A stretch of DNA of 64,000 bases. Origin: Taxillus chinensis (lineage: Eukaryota > Streptophyta > Magnoliopsida > Santalales > Loranthaceae). The notes under the pieces are model-generated. The model was not told where the DNA came from. It ran no database searches and saw nothing but the letters and a program-made list of their open reading frames with translations. The stretch is from contig CM042088.1 in the NCBI GenBank assembly GCA_023512835.1, forward strand, positions 9,912,078-9,976,077, read 5' to 3'. Position 1 is the first letter of the stretch. Each line of letters starts with the position of its first letter. Shown here piece after piece: positions 11,363-22,767 of the stretch. A program made the position numbers and the translations under genes.

Positions 11363-12870
11363 TGATAACGTGCATTTTATGCCGTTATTCTAGTATTTAT
11401 TTAGGATGTTTAAGAGCATGATTAGAGACTTATTGCTTCATATATCATATATATTTGCTCTAACCCCTAGGAAGATGCTATTTGCAAATACATGCGTTTT
11501 TAAGCTATTTTGGCAGATTTTGGAGCTCATTTTTGACATAGTAGATGGCCTCAAACAATTGGCGTGTAAGAACAAAAGTTGCTTAGAATGATGTCCTCTA
11601 CCTACCACAGAAATTTCAGAGCATTTGGAGCTGCACGTGAATTCACCCATTTCACGTGCAAGCATATTTTTGCTTCTCAGGCCTCTACAGGATGCAAGGA
11701 AGCTTGGGGAGAAGTTTGAGCTGATTTGGAGCTGCACGTGAATTCACCATATCATGTGCAAATTGACGTGCAGAGATATTTTTGGACCGATCCTATCGTT
11801 TTTCCATGCTGATCATTTGTTTCTGAAGGCCTGTGTCCAAATTGTGGATGGAAGATAGAGATTTTAAAGTTTGAAGTGCACTTATCAAAACTACGCCGTT
11901 TTGATAAATGGGCTAGGGTACACACCTCAAGGTCCATCCAACCTCTATAAATTAAGCCTCCACGCCCCCTGCTAGACATGCTAGACCCCCCTACACGTTT
12001 TTAGAGAGAGAGGGAGGCTTCACGATTTGGAGGTTGCTCCTTGACCTAGGAGAGTAGCCATCGCAGCCGTCGCGGATTTTGGAGCCTGGATTTGAAGCTT
12101 TGTTGCACGCGTGGATTAGAAGAAGATGTTTAGATTTACTGCTATGGTTTTGCTTGTAATCATGCGTGAGTAGTTTTTTTAATCTAGGGGAGCAATGTAG
12201 CCCCCTTGTTGCTTTGCTGTGTTTATGAATATTGGGTTTGGATGATTGAAGTTTTGCATGTTTTATGAATCTGTTCTTAATTTATATCTTTGGATGTACA
12301 CCTTGGTATTCTTAGCCCTAGTCTGCGGCGGATTGAGATTCATAACTTATTTGTAATTGGTGTGATCATTATCCTTTTGCAAGTATGATTTATTGGCTTT
12401 GCATGTTTGTGTGTTTAGATGACCATTCTGGCATACAACTCTTAAAAGGACCTCAATGACCATTTGTTGTCCTTGGCTTATGTTTAGCATGTTTTCAATC
12501 AGACAACCCTATTACCATGAATCAGTAGAGATAACATAGGGAGGTGAAATTGTGACCCTAGATGCCTTTAATCCTTGAATCTTAATCCTAAAATCAATTT
12601 GCTTTCTTTGTTTATTCAGAAAACCAAATAAAAATTAGATCTTTAGTTATAAAAAGATTTCATTTTTGCCAAGACATTGTTTTAAGCAAGATTAATTTGG
12701 TGATTTGAGTTAAAGCTAGATAACTTGGTAATCTCTGTGGGATCGACCCCTTTCTTGTCGTTATTCTATTTAGCATTAGTTAGTTAAGGGAATTAATATT
12801 TTGAGAAGGGATTTAAATGACAGTAGCTTAACCCTCACTTGGGTTTCACTCACGAAATACCCGTTCGTCA
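11363..12870 (+). repeat. Solo LTR, Athila-type family, inserted in C1 RT
   Basis: A 1508-bp sequence with TG...CA ends is flanked by the 5-bp duplication ATCTC (11358-11362 and 12871-12875). It is the plus-orientation relative of the Athila F LTR: same start (TGATAACGTGCATTTTATGCC), CACGTG-containing U3, ACGT-centred palindrome (11884-11905), TATA (11946-11952) and CT leader. The last 40 bases differ from F, so it belongs to a related subfamily. One LTR with an intact target duplication is the usual product of recombination between the two LTRs of an element. Confidence 0.93.
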
Positions 12871-13505
12871 ATCTCACAGCAAGCAGACCTGATATAATGT
12901 TCGCAACATGCATATGTGCAAGATACCAAGCAAATCCCAAGGAGTCTCATATGTCTCATGTCAAAAGGATTATGCGGTATCTCAAGGGAACTAAAAATTT
13001 GGGACTTTGGTACCCAAAGGAGTTTGAATTCAACCTGAGAGGCTTTTCAGATGCAGACTTTGTTGGTTGCAGGATTGATAGGAAGAGCACAAGTGGAACA
13101 TGCTAATTGCTTGGCAACAGACTTGTATCCTGGTTCAGCAAGAAACAGAATTCAGTTTCAACCTCAATAGTTGAAGCGGAATATATTGCTGCAGGAAGTT
13201 GTTGTGCTCAGTGGCTTTGGATGGCCAGTCAACTTTCAGAATATGGATTTAACCTGAAGGCAATGCCACAGTACTGTGACAACACAAGCGCCATTGCAAT
13301 TTCTAATAATCCTATCATGCATCCTAAAACCAAGCACATCAAGGTCAGACATCACATCATACGTGATCATGTGCTGAAGAAGGACATTTCTCTTGACTAT
13401 ATATCCACTGATGACCAGCTTGCCGACATATTCACCAAACCTCTACACGAAACCAGGTTCAATGAACTTTTGACAAAGCTTGGCATGCTAGACTTAAATT
13501 CATAA
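12871..13505 (+). pseudogene. pol: C1 pol: end of RT and RNase H
   Basis: It resumes the pol frame directly after the solo LTR target duplicate: TASRPDIMFATCICARYQ, then the RNase H blocks (GFSDADFVGCRIDRKSTSGTC, EAEYIAAGSCCAQ, YCDNTSAIAISNNP, MHPKTKHIKVRHH) and the end ADIFTKPLHETRF...LGMLDLNS, with a natural stop at 13503-13505. RNase H removes the RNA strand after reverse transcription. One internal TAA at 13104-13106 falls where the family has Gln (…GTC-Q-FLG…). All catalytic acidic residues I can place appear retained. Confidence 0.9.
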
Positions 13506-14784
13506 TGCTTATTGCATGTCTTGTGTTTCATATCAACTTCAATACCTGAGCATGAACATAGGTGTGACACTATTAACGATTGTTTATCTCTTTATGAATA
13601 TTAGCAATGCCTAAGTATGATTCATACATTTCTACTACGGGGCATTGAGAAATCACATGGATGAAACATGCTACCTCTGAACCTGGTATAAGTCTTTTGA
13701 ACAACTTGTCATGAATCTTCAAGTCTAGAGTGAAGGGAGTGCAATTTCCATCATACTTCAATTATATGATATTCCCATTATCTGTTGTTTTCATTATGAG
13801 TGAATATCACTTGTGTAGAATTGCACTCATTAACTAGCAGGAACTGTAGTATCTCATGGTACTGTTGGCTTGCACGGAAGGATCCTCAATAATTTAATGC
13901 TCTAAGGATGATTGAGACTGTAGAACTTGAGAATCATAAAAAGCCTATTACTCAAAAAGAGCCGATACCTTTCAATGGGAAAAGGCAAGGTGAAAAAGGC
14001 AAAAAGAAAATATTAAAATCAATTGCCTATCTTAGGGGGAGTCCTCACGACTAGCTTCAGCTGTATCTCTTTGAGAGTAATAATTGGAGTCCAAACTGTG
14101 ATCATCTGATATCCAAAAGAAAATTGTGTTGAGCTCTGCCCAAATGAAAAGGCTCATAAATTAGCACTGAAAATGCGTGATCTACAAAGAAAAAGGGGCC
14201 AGCTCACACAGACAATATGAATGATCTAGCTCCAAACTCTCTACATGTACTGTGTTGAAAGTTAGACATTGATAGAGTGTGTGTTCTGATTCTCAATAGG
14301 ACCATCCCGTCTCTCATTATCTATGTTGAATTGAAAATCATTGTTAGACCAGGGTTTGTGGTAAGATTCGGTTAACCATGAGTATACCAAATAGTGCATT
14401 CCTAGTTCCTAAATCAATCTCACATGCTGATCCGAGAGTGAGAGGGTGAGGCCTCTGCTGAGTGAGTTTTGCTAAATGTGTGAGGAGACTACTGAATTCA
14501 TGACTGAGTTGTTGCATTACACTAACCATGGTTTACTGGATGCTATGTTAACATTGTGATCAATGTCTTGCATAAAGAAGTATGTGATGATGCACTTAGT
14601 AGTTTCTAAGCTTTATGGGAATGTAAATGATCGTGCTATAGTAATTGTACATGTAAACCAGGTATTACGGTTGAAAGAATTCAAGTCCTGGGTATGTAAT
14701 CTTAACTCCGCCTACAGCACTGTTCATCATGTATGGTTTTATATGAAATATCATGTGCGTCACTTTCGTGTTGATAAGTGTTGA
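13506..14784 (+). other. C1 spacer between pol and extra ORF
   Basis: No gene is supportable in these 1.28 kb. Open frames are short and lack motifs. A short purine tract (CTTAGGGGGAGTCC, about 14032-14045) resembles the polypurine tracts near the 3' LTR of this element. In Sireviruses an envelope-like frame can lie downstream of pol. Here the first convincing coding sequence starts only at 15355. Confidence 0.5.
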
Positions 14785-15248
14785 AAAAGTCCAGAGAAAT
14801 CCACCTTTGTCGCTAAATCCGTAGTCGACCACAAGGCTAACAGCATCGAAGAACTGCTACCTCGAATGCTTCAAAGCCTCGAAGCTCGGAGAGTCGTAGA
14901 CTCAGCCTAAACGCAGCTTCGTAGAGTTGCAGTTCCGAAGGGTCGAAGCGAGACGGATTCAGTTTCCTTATTGCTCAAGCGTCGAAGACATGTCAGCATG
15001 TCACTATGCACTTAAAATTCAAAATACACCGACATAAGGGGTGACGTGTACCTATCGCTTGAATCTTCCATCGGGTGGACCCGGAAGATAAAGAGACGGG
15101 TCAGAGAAAAGGACGCGGACCTGAAGACAACCCGACAAATTGTGTGACTTCTACGGTATGCTTCTCACCTCGTATATAAGTCACTAATAGAGACGGAGCC
15201 CAGAGGTACGTTCTTCGTGGTCACACTCGAACCCTAACCCTAAGTGCT

Positions 15249-15289
<41 letters not shown>

Positions 15290-15354
15290 CTTTGACTACC
15301 TTTGAACCTTACCATCTCTCTCTATGAGTGTCTCTTTCTCTCTCTATAACCTCT
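14785..15354 (+). promoter_or_regulatory. Putative internal promoter and 5' leader of the C1 extra ORF
   Basis: The region 14815-14990 is dense in CGAAG/CGTAG/GAGTC words (for example GAGAGTCGTAGACTC), the same vocabulary that fills the C1 3' LTR. A TATA-like TATATAAG lies at 15173-15180. A telomere-box-like ACCCTAACCCTAA (about 15229-15241) and a (CT)n run (about 15250-15286) follow, with the ATG at 15355. This is the layout expected of a plant RNA polymerase II promoter with a pyrimidine-rich leader. C2 has a TATA-like box and CT-rich leader at the same place. Function is inferred, not shown. Confidence 0.5.
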
Positions 15355-16251
15355 ATGGCAGGACCCAGTTCATCGATGGCAGAAGGATTAGGAGACATCG
15401 TCTCGGGCTTCGTAGTCGACTGGGAAACCATAGGCGATGCAAAGGTCAGCTGGTTGGGCGAGTTCAGAAATCATCTCGATGAATCAGGAATTGCATCCGT
15501 ATGTACATGGATGGATGAAATACTAGTGGAAGATGTCTTGGAGTTTCACGAGACTTTGGCGATCTCTAGAGATGACCTGATAGGAACAATGCAAGGAGTG
15601 GAGATTTGAATCTCAGCCGAAATGCTCCGAAATGCATTTTCACTTCCTAAAGGTATCTTTGAACCTCTTCCCAGTCTATCTAGAGAAGAGTGTAAATCTT
15701 TTCTGGGGTATTCCAACCCTGGAAAGCAAGGTCGGGGAGCCCTAAAAATTGGGTTCTACGGTCAGGCACTAGCGACTCTCATTGTCACCGGATAGTGCCT
15801 GATATGCAAGAAAATTGCTCATGACTTTGCAAGTCATGAGCAGATGAAGATCATGTGTAGTGTACTACAAGGAAGAAAAATAGACTGGGGAACTCAACTA
15901 CACCACATGATCAAGTGCAAGAAGGGACACTTTGGACTGGTTCTCACCAAAATCCTAAGGTTCCTTCACCCTGAGGTATTCAACCATCGACCCACGGTGA
16001 AATTGCCTACCAAGTTTATTTTCAAGAGCATCTACGAGGATGGCAGGCTGGAGATCAAGCCTATGAAATGGCTAGGGTCGAGTTTGAGAAGCCTCGCTGT
16101 GGACACTGCAAGTTCTGTACGAGCCCCAGTTCCAAGATCTAGTCGAGCAGCTCCTGGTCCTTAGACCTCTCGAGCATCCTCTGCATCTGCTACTGTAATG
16201 GTCCATATAGCTGAAGTGGTGGAGAACATTGTCTGAACTTGTCTCCCCACA
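15355..16251 (+). pseudogene. C1 extra ORF, N-terminal half ('putative plant transposon protein'-like domain)
   Basis: The frame opens at ATG 15355 (MAGPSSSMAEG). A start 27 bases upstream exists but lies in the CT-rich leader. The segment from about codon 80 reads SAEMLRNAFSLPKG, then ...LQGRKIDWGTQL and ILRFLHPEVF, then a 'LP...YEDGR' end. These blocks occur in the same order in the C2 extra ORF (ITPDILRAALSLPPG, DGLPMDWGTFL, VFRHLHPDHF, IMPDG). They resemble the plant-specific domain annotated in databases as 'putative plant transposon protein', whose biochemical role is unknown. Stops lie in frame at 15607, 15793, 16162 and 16234, with no frameshift. The frame is cut at 16251 by Ty3-C and continues in phase at 34268. 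Confidence 0.65.
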
Positions 16252-17349
16252 TGTAATGACCCGTGTTTTGGGTAAAATAAGCTGGAACGAAGATGAACAA
16301 TACCCTGGGCGAACGATTGGGTCGAAAGGTGGAAGACCCGAAGATTTGGGTTGTAAGGTCGAAGACTGAGGGTCGAAAGTTAGATCTTCGAGACAGATCT
16401 TCGAGGCCGTGTTTCCAGCGAGTCTTCGAGGGAGTGTTTCTACGAGTTTCCGTGGCTTGGTTGTTAGAGAGTGTAATGAGCTCAAGTGGGAGCATCTAGA
16501 GGCTGCGTGTGACAATGACCATATTCGGATTGTGGGTATTTTGTCCTGTATGGAAGCGGAGTGGTTACTTTATGTTTTATTTATCAAAACTACGTCGTTT
16601 TGATGGTGTGTTTCATTTATCAAAACTACGTCATTTTGATGGCGGATTTCATTTATCAAAACTACGTCGTTTTGATAAGTGAGGTCTATATAAAGATGAG
16701 CTCTCTTTATTTTAGGTTTAGGGTTTTTGTTGTCAGCCGTCGCAGAGAGAGAGAGAGAGGGAGATTGAGAGAGAGAGCTCCAGTTCGTGGCTGTCGTTGT
16801 CATTCCCGTGGTTGGACAACGTCTAGCGTCGAAGCAAGAGCAGGAGGACATTTTCAAGGTAGGGGTTCTGTCTTTCCTGGTCTGTTCCGGGGTTAGGCCC
16901 TGTCGATATTTTGTAAAGCTTTTATCGTTAATGCTATAATACTTATATGTAAATTCATATAGGTGTGATCTCCTATATGAATGTTGGCCTTCAATGGTAT
17001 TTTGGTGTGATTCTGATGTTGGGTGGGCAGTGCATGTTAAATGTTCGATAAAATGCCTATGTGAATATGTTTGTATGAATATGCCCAGTATGTGTTTGAT
17101 AATATGCCAGTACGGCTAGAATTGTGAGTTGGTAAACGTGTGCATGCCAAGTGTTTGTTTTTTTGCCTGAGTGGCTGGGTTTGTACATTTGTGAATGTGT
17201 ACCTACTAAGTGTTTGGTTTTATGGCTGAGTGGTTATGTGTACTGTTTTTTGTGAAACCTGGTGGCTGTGGAAGCTCGGGACTGTTTTGTGAAACCCGGT
17301 GGCTGTGGAAGCCCGGGACTGCTCTTGGAAACCTGGTGGCTGTGGAAGC
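16252..17349 (+). repeat. Ty3-C 5' LTR, left part (U3, R)
   Basis: It begins TGTAATGACCCG after the target duplicate CCACA. It contains a U3 rich in GGTCGAAG/CTTCGAG words (about 16305-16450), three palindromes, a TATA box, a (GA)n leader and a run of 'cctggtggctgtggaagc' repeats (about 17255-17349). The same repeats occur inverted in the Ty3-E LTR (59030-59165). Athila F interrupts it inside one of these repeats. Confidence 0.9.
16583..16695 (+). promoter_or_regulatory. Ty3-C U3: three 36-bp tandem repeats with ACGT palindrome, then TATA box
   Basis: Palindromes with half-sites ATCAAAAC and GTTTTGAT around a 6-bp ACGT-containing centre lie at 16583-16604, 16619-16640 and 16655-16676, with an exact 36-base period. 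The middle copy has one change (CATTTTGAT). TATATAAAG follows at 16687-16695. ACGT cores are typical bZIP-type binding sites, so these are likely enhancer elements of the LTR promoter. Confidence 0.7.
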
Positions 17350-18862
17350 TGACAGACAAGATTTTTAGCCTCTCTAAAAGAGCTAGCTAATGTCGTTAAA
17401 TCTCTCTTCAAAATAATAAATTCCCTAAGTTTGCACTAAAAGAATAGCAGCAAGAAAGGGGTCGAACCCACAGGGATTAACCTAGTTCTCTAGTTCTCAA
17501 ATCAAATCACCCAATTACTCTTGTTCTATAAAATGTCTTGGCAAAAAGTTTTCTTTTTTAACCTAAAGATCTAATTTTTATTTGGTTTTCTGAATAAACA
17601 AAGAAAGTAAACTGATTTTAAGATTAAGTTTCAAGGATTAAAGGCATCTAGGGTCACAATTTCACCTCCCTATGTTATCTCTACTGGTTCATGGTATTAG
17701 GGTTGTCTGATTGAAAACATGCTAAACATAAGCCAAGGACAACAAATGGTCATTGAGGTCCTTTTAAGAGTTGTATGCCAGAATGGTCATCTAAACACAC
17801 AAACATGCAAAGCCAATAAATCATACTTGCAAAAGGATAATGATCACACCAATCACAAATAAGTTATGAATCTCAATCCGCCCCAGACTAGGGCTAAGAA
17901 TACCAAGGTGTACATCCAAAGATAGAATTAAGAACAGATTCATAAAACATGCAAAACTTCAATCATCCAAACCCAATATTCATAAACACAAAGAAACAAC
18001 AAGGGGGCTACATTGCTCCCCTAGATTAAAAGAACTACTCACGCATGATTACAAGCAAACACAAAGCAGAAAAGCTCAACATCTTCTTCTTGATCATGCG
18101 CACAGCAAAGCTTCAAATCCAGGCTCCAAAATCCGCGACGGCTGCTGCGACGGCTGCGACGGCTGCTCTCCTAGGTCAAGGACAGCCTCCAAGACGTGGA
18201 GCCTCTCTCTCTCTCTCTCTAAAACGTGTAGGGGGGTTAGGCCTTGGCTAGCAAGGGGCGTGGAGCTCTTATTTATAGAGTTTGGATGGGCCTTGAGGTG
18301 TGTAACCTAGCCCACTTATCAAAACGACGTAGTTTTGATAAGTAACACTCGAAACATTAAAAACTCTATCTTCCATCCACAATTTGGACTTGGGCCTTCA
18401 GGAACAAATGATCAGCATGGAAAAACGATTGGATCGGTCCAAAAATATCTCTGCACGCCAATTTGCACGTGATATGGTGAATTCACGTGCACCTCCAAAT
18501 CAGCTCAAACTTCTCCCCAAGCTTCCTTGCATCCTGTAGAGGCCTGAGAGGCAAAAATAGGCTTGCACGTGAAATGGGTGAATTCACGTTCAGCTCCAAA
18601 TGCTCTGAAATTTCTGTGGTAGGTAGATGACATCATTCTAAGAAACTTTTGTTCTTGCACGCAAATTGTTTGAGGCCATCTACTATGTCAAAAGTGAGGT
18701 CCAAAATCTGCCAAAACAACTTTAAAAACACATGTATTTGCAACTAGCATCTTCTTAGGGGTTAGAGCAAATATATATCATATATGAGGCAATAAGGCTC
18801 TAATCATGCTCTTAAACATCCTAAATAAACACTAGAATAACGGCATAAAATGCACGTTATCA
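17350..18862 (-). repeat. Athila F 3' LTR (1513 bp)
   Basis: It begins (minus strand) TGATAACGTGCATTTTATGCC at 18862 and ends TTGTCTGTCA at 17350. It matches 26903-28406 closely. Differences include a 9-bp 'gcgacggct' unit, a CT-run length change, and odd local swaps such as CTGCACGCC versus CTCGACGCC. The promoter module is described separately. Confidence 0.95.
18270..18720 (-). promoter_or_regulatory. Athila F U3 promoter module: CACGTG array, ACGT palindrome, TATA
   Basis: In transcription order (minus strand) it has an array of GCACGTGAA/TTCACGTGC sites between about 18600 and 18465, the 22-bp palindrome at 18318-18339 and TATAAATA at 18270-18277. CACGTG is the plant G-box. The second LTR carries the same module (palindrome 27863-27884, TATA 27815-27822). 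Ty3-E, from a different lineage, has a collinear copy at 59704-60160. Confidence 0.7.
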
Positions 18863-20540
18863 AATACACCACACTTGAACCATTGCTTGTCCTCAAGCAA
18901 AAAATACAAGCATGCAAAAATAAAATAAACACGCAATCAAACGGAAGAAAAAATAAAATAACAATCAAGGAGAATCATGGTTTCCTAAGCATGCAACTCT
19001 ATCATGATGAAATGGGAATTTAAGCATCAAAATGAGTCATAACTTAGTTCATTCATGTCCATATCCCTAAGTCCAACAACCATGCAATATCACCACTTAA
19101 ATTTCAGATATGAGCAAGCAATCCATGATAAAATAGCACCTAGTTTCCCTTTAAGTTCTTACCAAGGATAAGCAGCCTCACTCAAATATAATAATTCTCA
19201 AGCCCAATACCTATCAATGAACAATGGATGGAAAACTCTATCTTTACACTCGCCATCAGCTATTGATTAAGTACTTGCCAAGCAATCATGAGAGTTCCCT
19301 ATTGTGCTCATCAAAGAAAACACACTCACTATTCTACTTTATTTGAACTCACACTCTATTCTAAACTCAATAAACTCACACTCTAGTCTACTAACAAAAC
19401 CATGAGCCAAAGAATTGAGCTCAACACTCTTAAAACAAAATACAATTCAGCCAATGTGGCTACAAATCTAAACAATCACACATAAACATCAAGCCAGTGT
19501 GGCTTTTATTTTGAATCTTTCTCTCTCTTTTTTTCTTTTTTTTTTCTTTTTTTTTAAGTAATAACCTTACAAGGTTGCATTTTATGCTCTTCCTTGATGG
19601 ATTATTCACTCTTTTTTTTTTACTCACATAACAAACAAATAAGACTGATTTTTCGGATGTATGCCCCTTGCCATTTTGCTACATAAGGAGAGACAGAAAT
19701 TCATTGATGTCTCACATCCCATTTTCCAATTAAGTGATGGCTTTTTCACATTCTATATCACAGCCTTTTCCAATAATATCTCATAATAAAGAAGAGAATG
19801 CAAAGACAGTCACAATGACTTAGGGGTCTTGCATCCTAACTCCACACACCAAACACTGAGCACTAATAAGTAATCACATGCTTACTTGACTCCTACCATT
19901 AAATAACCAATGTTGAATGCAAGATGAGTAGCAAATCAAACTATTACCCATACCCCATAAATGTCACTCAAGGGCTAAAAAGAAGCTGTTCTCATTTTTC
20001 ATTTCTTTTTCACTCAACTTTAAGGGTTACTTAGGTCTATCATAGCATTTCATGCTCAGCTAATATTCAAAACTCAGCTCCAAAAACATGGTGATATCAT
20101 TCAAAAGACAAAGACATGATTAAACCAATTCAGAGCACATTTTAACTACTTTAACACCCTTATCACAACATGATACTAATGTGGCATAAAAATTAAATTT
20201 TAAGCCAAAATTGCATACTTAATATCCATGCCTCCACAAGCAAATCATTCAAGCAAACAACTCAAACAATCATGCAACTAAAAACAGTTTTTGTTTTTTT
20301 GTTTTTTTTTTTTTTAAATAAAACATGCAATCACAACATAAAAGACAAGCAAGTGGCTCAAGTCACTCCCCATACACCACACTTAAAATATGCTATGTCC
20401 GCATGGCATAAAAGAAGGAGGAGGAAAAACAGTTACCCCTGGTTTGGCACACTGTAATAGTAGATGACATTGGCCACCATTCGTCGCACCTGAGCCACAA
20501 AGTCAGCCGACGTCTCTGCTTCTCTAATACTCAGATCTGG
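18863..20540 (-). other. Athila F 3' non-coding region and polypurine tract
   Basis: Adjacent to the LTR, the minus strand reads '...TTCAAGTGTGGTGTATT', the AAGTGTGG-type polypurine tract of Athila/Tat elements (about 18863-18880). A second similar tract (AAGTGTGGTGTATGGGG on the minus strand) lies near 20367-20385. The rest is AT-rich with long T or A runs near 19510-19560, 19605-19620 and 20290-20315. I see no gene here; open frames are short and motif-free. Confidence 0.6.
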
Positions 20541-20574
20541 AGTGATTTTGGTGTGGAAGCCTTTGAAGATGGCC

Positions 20575-21060
20575 TCCCTTTATATAGCGTGCAGAAGGAA
20601 AGAGGCTCCAATTGGCGTGATACACGTGCCCCTAACTTTTCAGAGTGTTCTGACCAAAATACCCTCTGCACGTGAATTGGCTGAAATGGCGTGCAGGTCG
20701 AATCGTCCCAAACTTTGGTGGTGGGTCCCCACCGAGCTGGCAAGCAATACTTCCTTCGCACGTGAATTGTGGGAAGCTTCTAGGAGGGCTAAAATCGGTA
20801 TTTTGCATTTTTGGGCCTCCATATGACAGCTAGCAATTCACGTGCAAGAGTAAACGTGATTCACATGGTCTTCATCTACCATTCCAGAAAGTTCCAGCTC
20901 AAAAGGAGGTGCACGTGAATTGGGCAATTCACGTGCAAACTCACGTTCAGGCCCAAACTGGCCCAAATTTTTCCACTGAGTTGCTTATGCATTATGGACC
21001 ATCTTTAAGTCTTGCACGTGAATTGTTTGAGCCCATCTTCAAGCACGTTTGGGCTTCACT
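20575..21060 (-). promoter_or_regulatory. Second CACGTG array with TATA box inside Athila F
   Basis: About seven CACGTG sites, mostly as GCACGTGAATT or its inverse, lie at roughly 20622, 20669, 20760, 20838, 20911, 20929 and 21016. A minus-strand CTATATAAAGG lies at about 20576-20586, just downstream. The wording resembles the LTR promoter of the same element. In Athila elements an envelope-like gene, when present, would lie downstream of here, so this may be its former internal promoter. No matching coding frame remains. Confidence 0.45.
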
Positions 21061-21357
21061 TGCTCCTTGCTCCTTGACTTTGACTTTAAAAATAATTCCA
21101 CAAGTTCAGGACCCAAAAATTTGCTCATCCTGCACATGGTTAGCTAAGAAAGGAACAAAGTCTCCTGCACAATGGTTAGCTTGCAAACAAATTTATTGTA
21201 GAAAACAAATAAGAGAAAATAACATAAAATAAAACACAAGAATAAACATTGGGTTGCCTCCCAACCAGGCGCTTTATTTAAAGTCTGTAGCTAGACTTTC
21301 GGTGATGATCATGCAATGGTGAAAGAGAGGGAATCAACTATCTCCTCTCGAGTTGAA

Positions 21358-22767
21358 TCAAAGTAAGGTTTCACCATTGCCATTCACCCAAAATTTCTTG
21401 CCATCTATAGCTTGGAGCTCAAAGCTCCCATATGGCTTCTTATCAACTATCACAAAAGGTCCCATCCACTTGGACCTTAATTTGCCAGGAAATAACCTCA
21501 ACCTTGTGTTAAATAAAAGAACTTTCTGTCCTAAGGTTAAAGGTTCATTGTTGAGTTGCCTATCATGCCATTTCTTAGTTCTTTCTTTGTAAAATTTAGC
21601 ACTATCATAGGCATTCAACCTAAGCTCATCTAACTCAATTAATTGAGTCATCCTAAGTTCCTTGATCTCTTGTGGGTTGAAATTTAACTTCTTCAAGGCC
21701 CAATGAGCCTTGTGTTCTAATTCCACAGGCAAGTGACATGCCTTACCATATAGAATACGGTAAGGTGACATCCCAATGGGAGTTTTGTAAGCTGTCCTAT
21801 ATGCCCATAAGGCTTCATCAAGCCTTTGAGACCAATCTTTCCTATTAGCTCCAACAGTTTTCTCTAAAATGGCCTTAATCTCTCTGTTGGACACTTCTAC
21901 TTGTCCATTAGCTTGTGGGTGGTAAGCTAAAGACTTCCTATGAGTGACACCATACTTGTTCAATAATTTATCAAACAATTTGTTGCAGAAATGACTACCC
22001 TCATCACCGATTATAGCCCTTGGTGTCCCAAAACGGCTAAAGATGTTCCTAGTAAGGAAGTGAGTCACAACTCTAGCATCATTCACTCTAGTAGGAATAG
22101 CTTCTACCCACTTAGACACATAATCCACAAGCAAGCAAAATGTATGAGTACCCATCGAAATGGGGAATGGCCCCATGAAGTCAATGCCCCAAATGTCAAA
22201 AATTTCAACTGGAAGGATTCCAGTTAATGGCATCTCATTTTTCCTAGATAGACCACCTACCCTTTGACATCTATCACATTTTTTAATGTAGACATAGGTG
22301 TCTTTCACCATGTGAGGCCAATAAAAGCCACACCTGCATGATCTTAGCCACAGCTTCTTTGCACCCCAAAGTGGCCCCCCATAATGTGATGCATGACAAT
22401 GATGTATTATGTCATCTACTTCCTCCTCAAGGACACACTTTCTAATGATTTGGTCTGGACACCTCCTATAAAGAATTGGGTCTTCCCAAATATATTTCCT
22501 AGCATCCACTACCAATTTCTTTCTCTGTTGATAGTCTAACCGCTTGGGTATGAACCCAGTGGCTAAATAATTTGCTATGTCAAGAAACCAAGGAAGATGA
22601 TGCACCTCAAACAACTTCTCATCAGGAAAGTCATCTACAATGGGTAGAGACTTAGGTGCATTCTCCACACGGGAGAGGTGATCAGCCACGAAATTTAGGG
22701 CTCCCTTGTGTCTCTAATTTCAAGGTCAAATTCCTGTAAGAGGAGAACCCACCTAATCAAGCGTGGC
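21358..22767 (-). pseudogene. pol: Athila F pol: integrase
   Basis: The longest intact stretch is the 443-codon frame 22689-21358. It shows the zinc finger (HCHASHYGG...CDRCQR), core motifs [21 protein letters not shown] and the final Glu within [14 protein letters not shown], then [24 protein letters not shown] and a C-terminal '[29 protein letters not shown]' block. Integrase joins the cDNA to the host chromosome. All three catalytic acidic residues are present. The frame runs to a stop near the start of the 3' non-coding region. The link to RNase H upstream is frame-shifted. Confidence 0.93.

Noticed and set aside
15229..15241. CCCTAACCCTAA as a possible interstitial telomere
   Set aside because: Only about two units, just after a TATA box. 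It resembles the telo-box of plant promoters rather than telomeric DNA.
15250..15286. (CT)n run considered as a stand-alone microsatellite locus
   Set aside because: Better explained as the pyrimidine-rich leader of the C1 extra ORF, matching leaders in other LTRs here.
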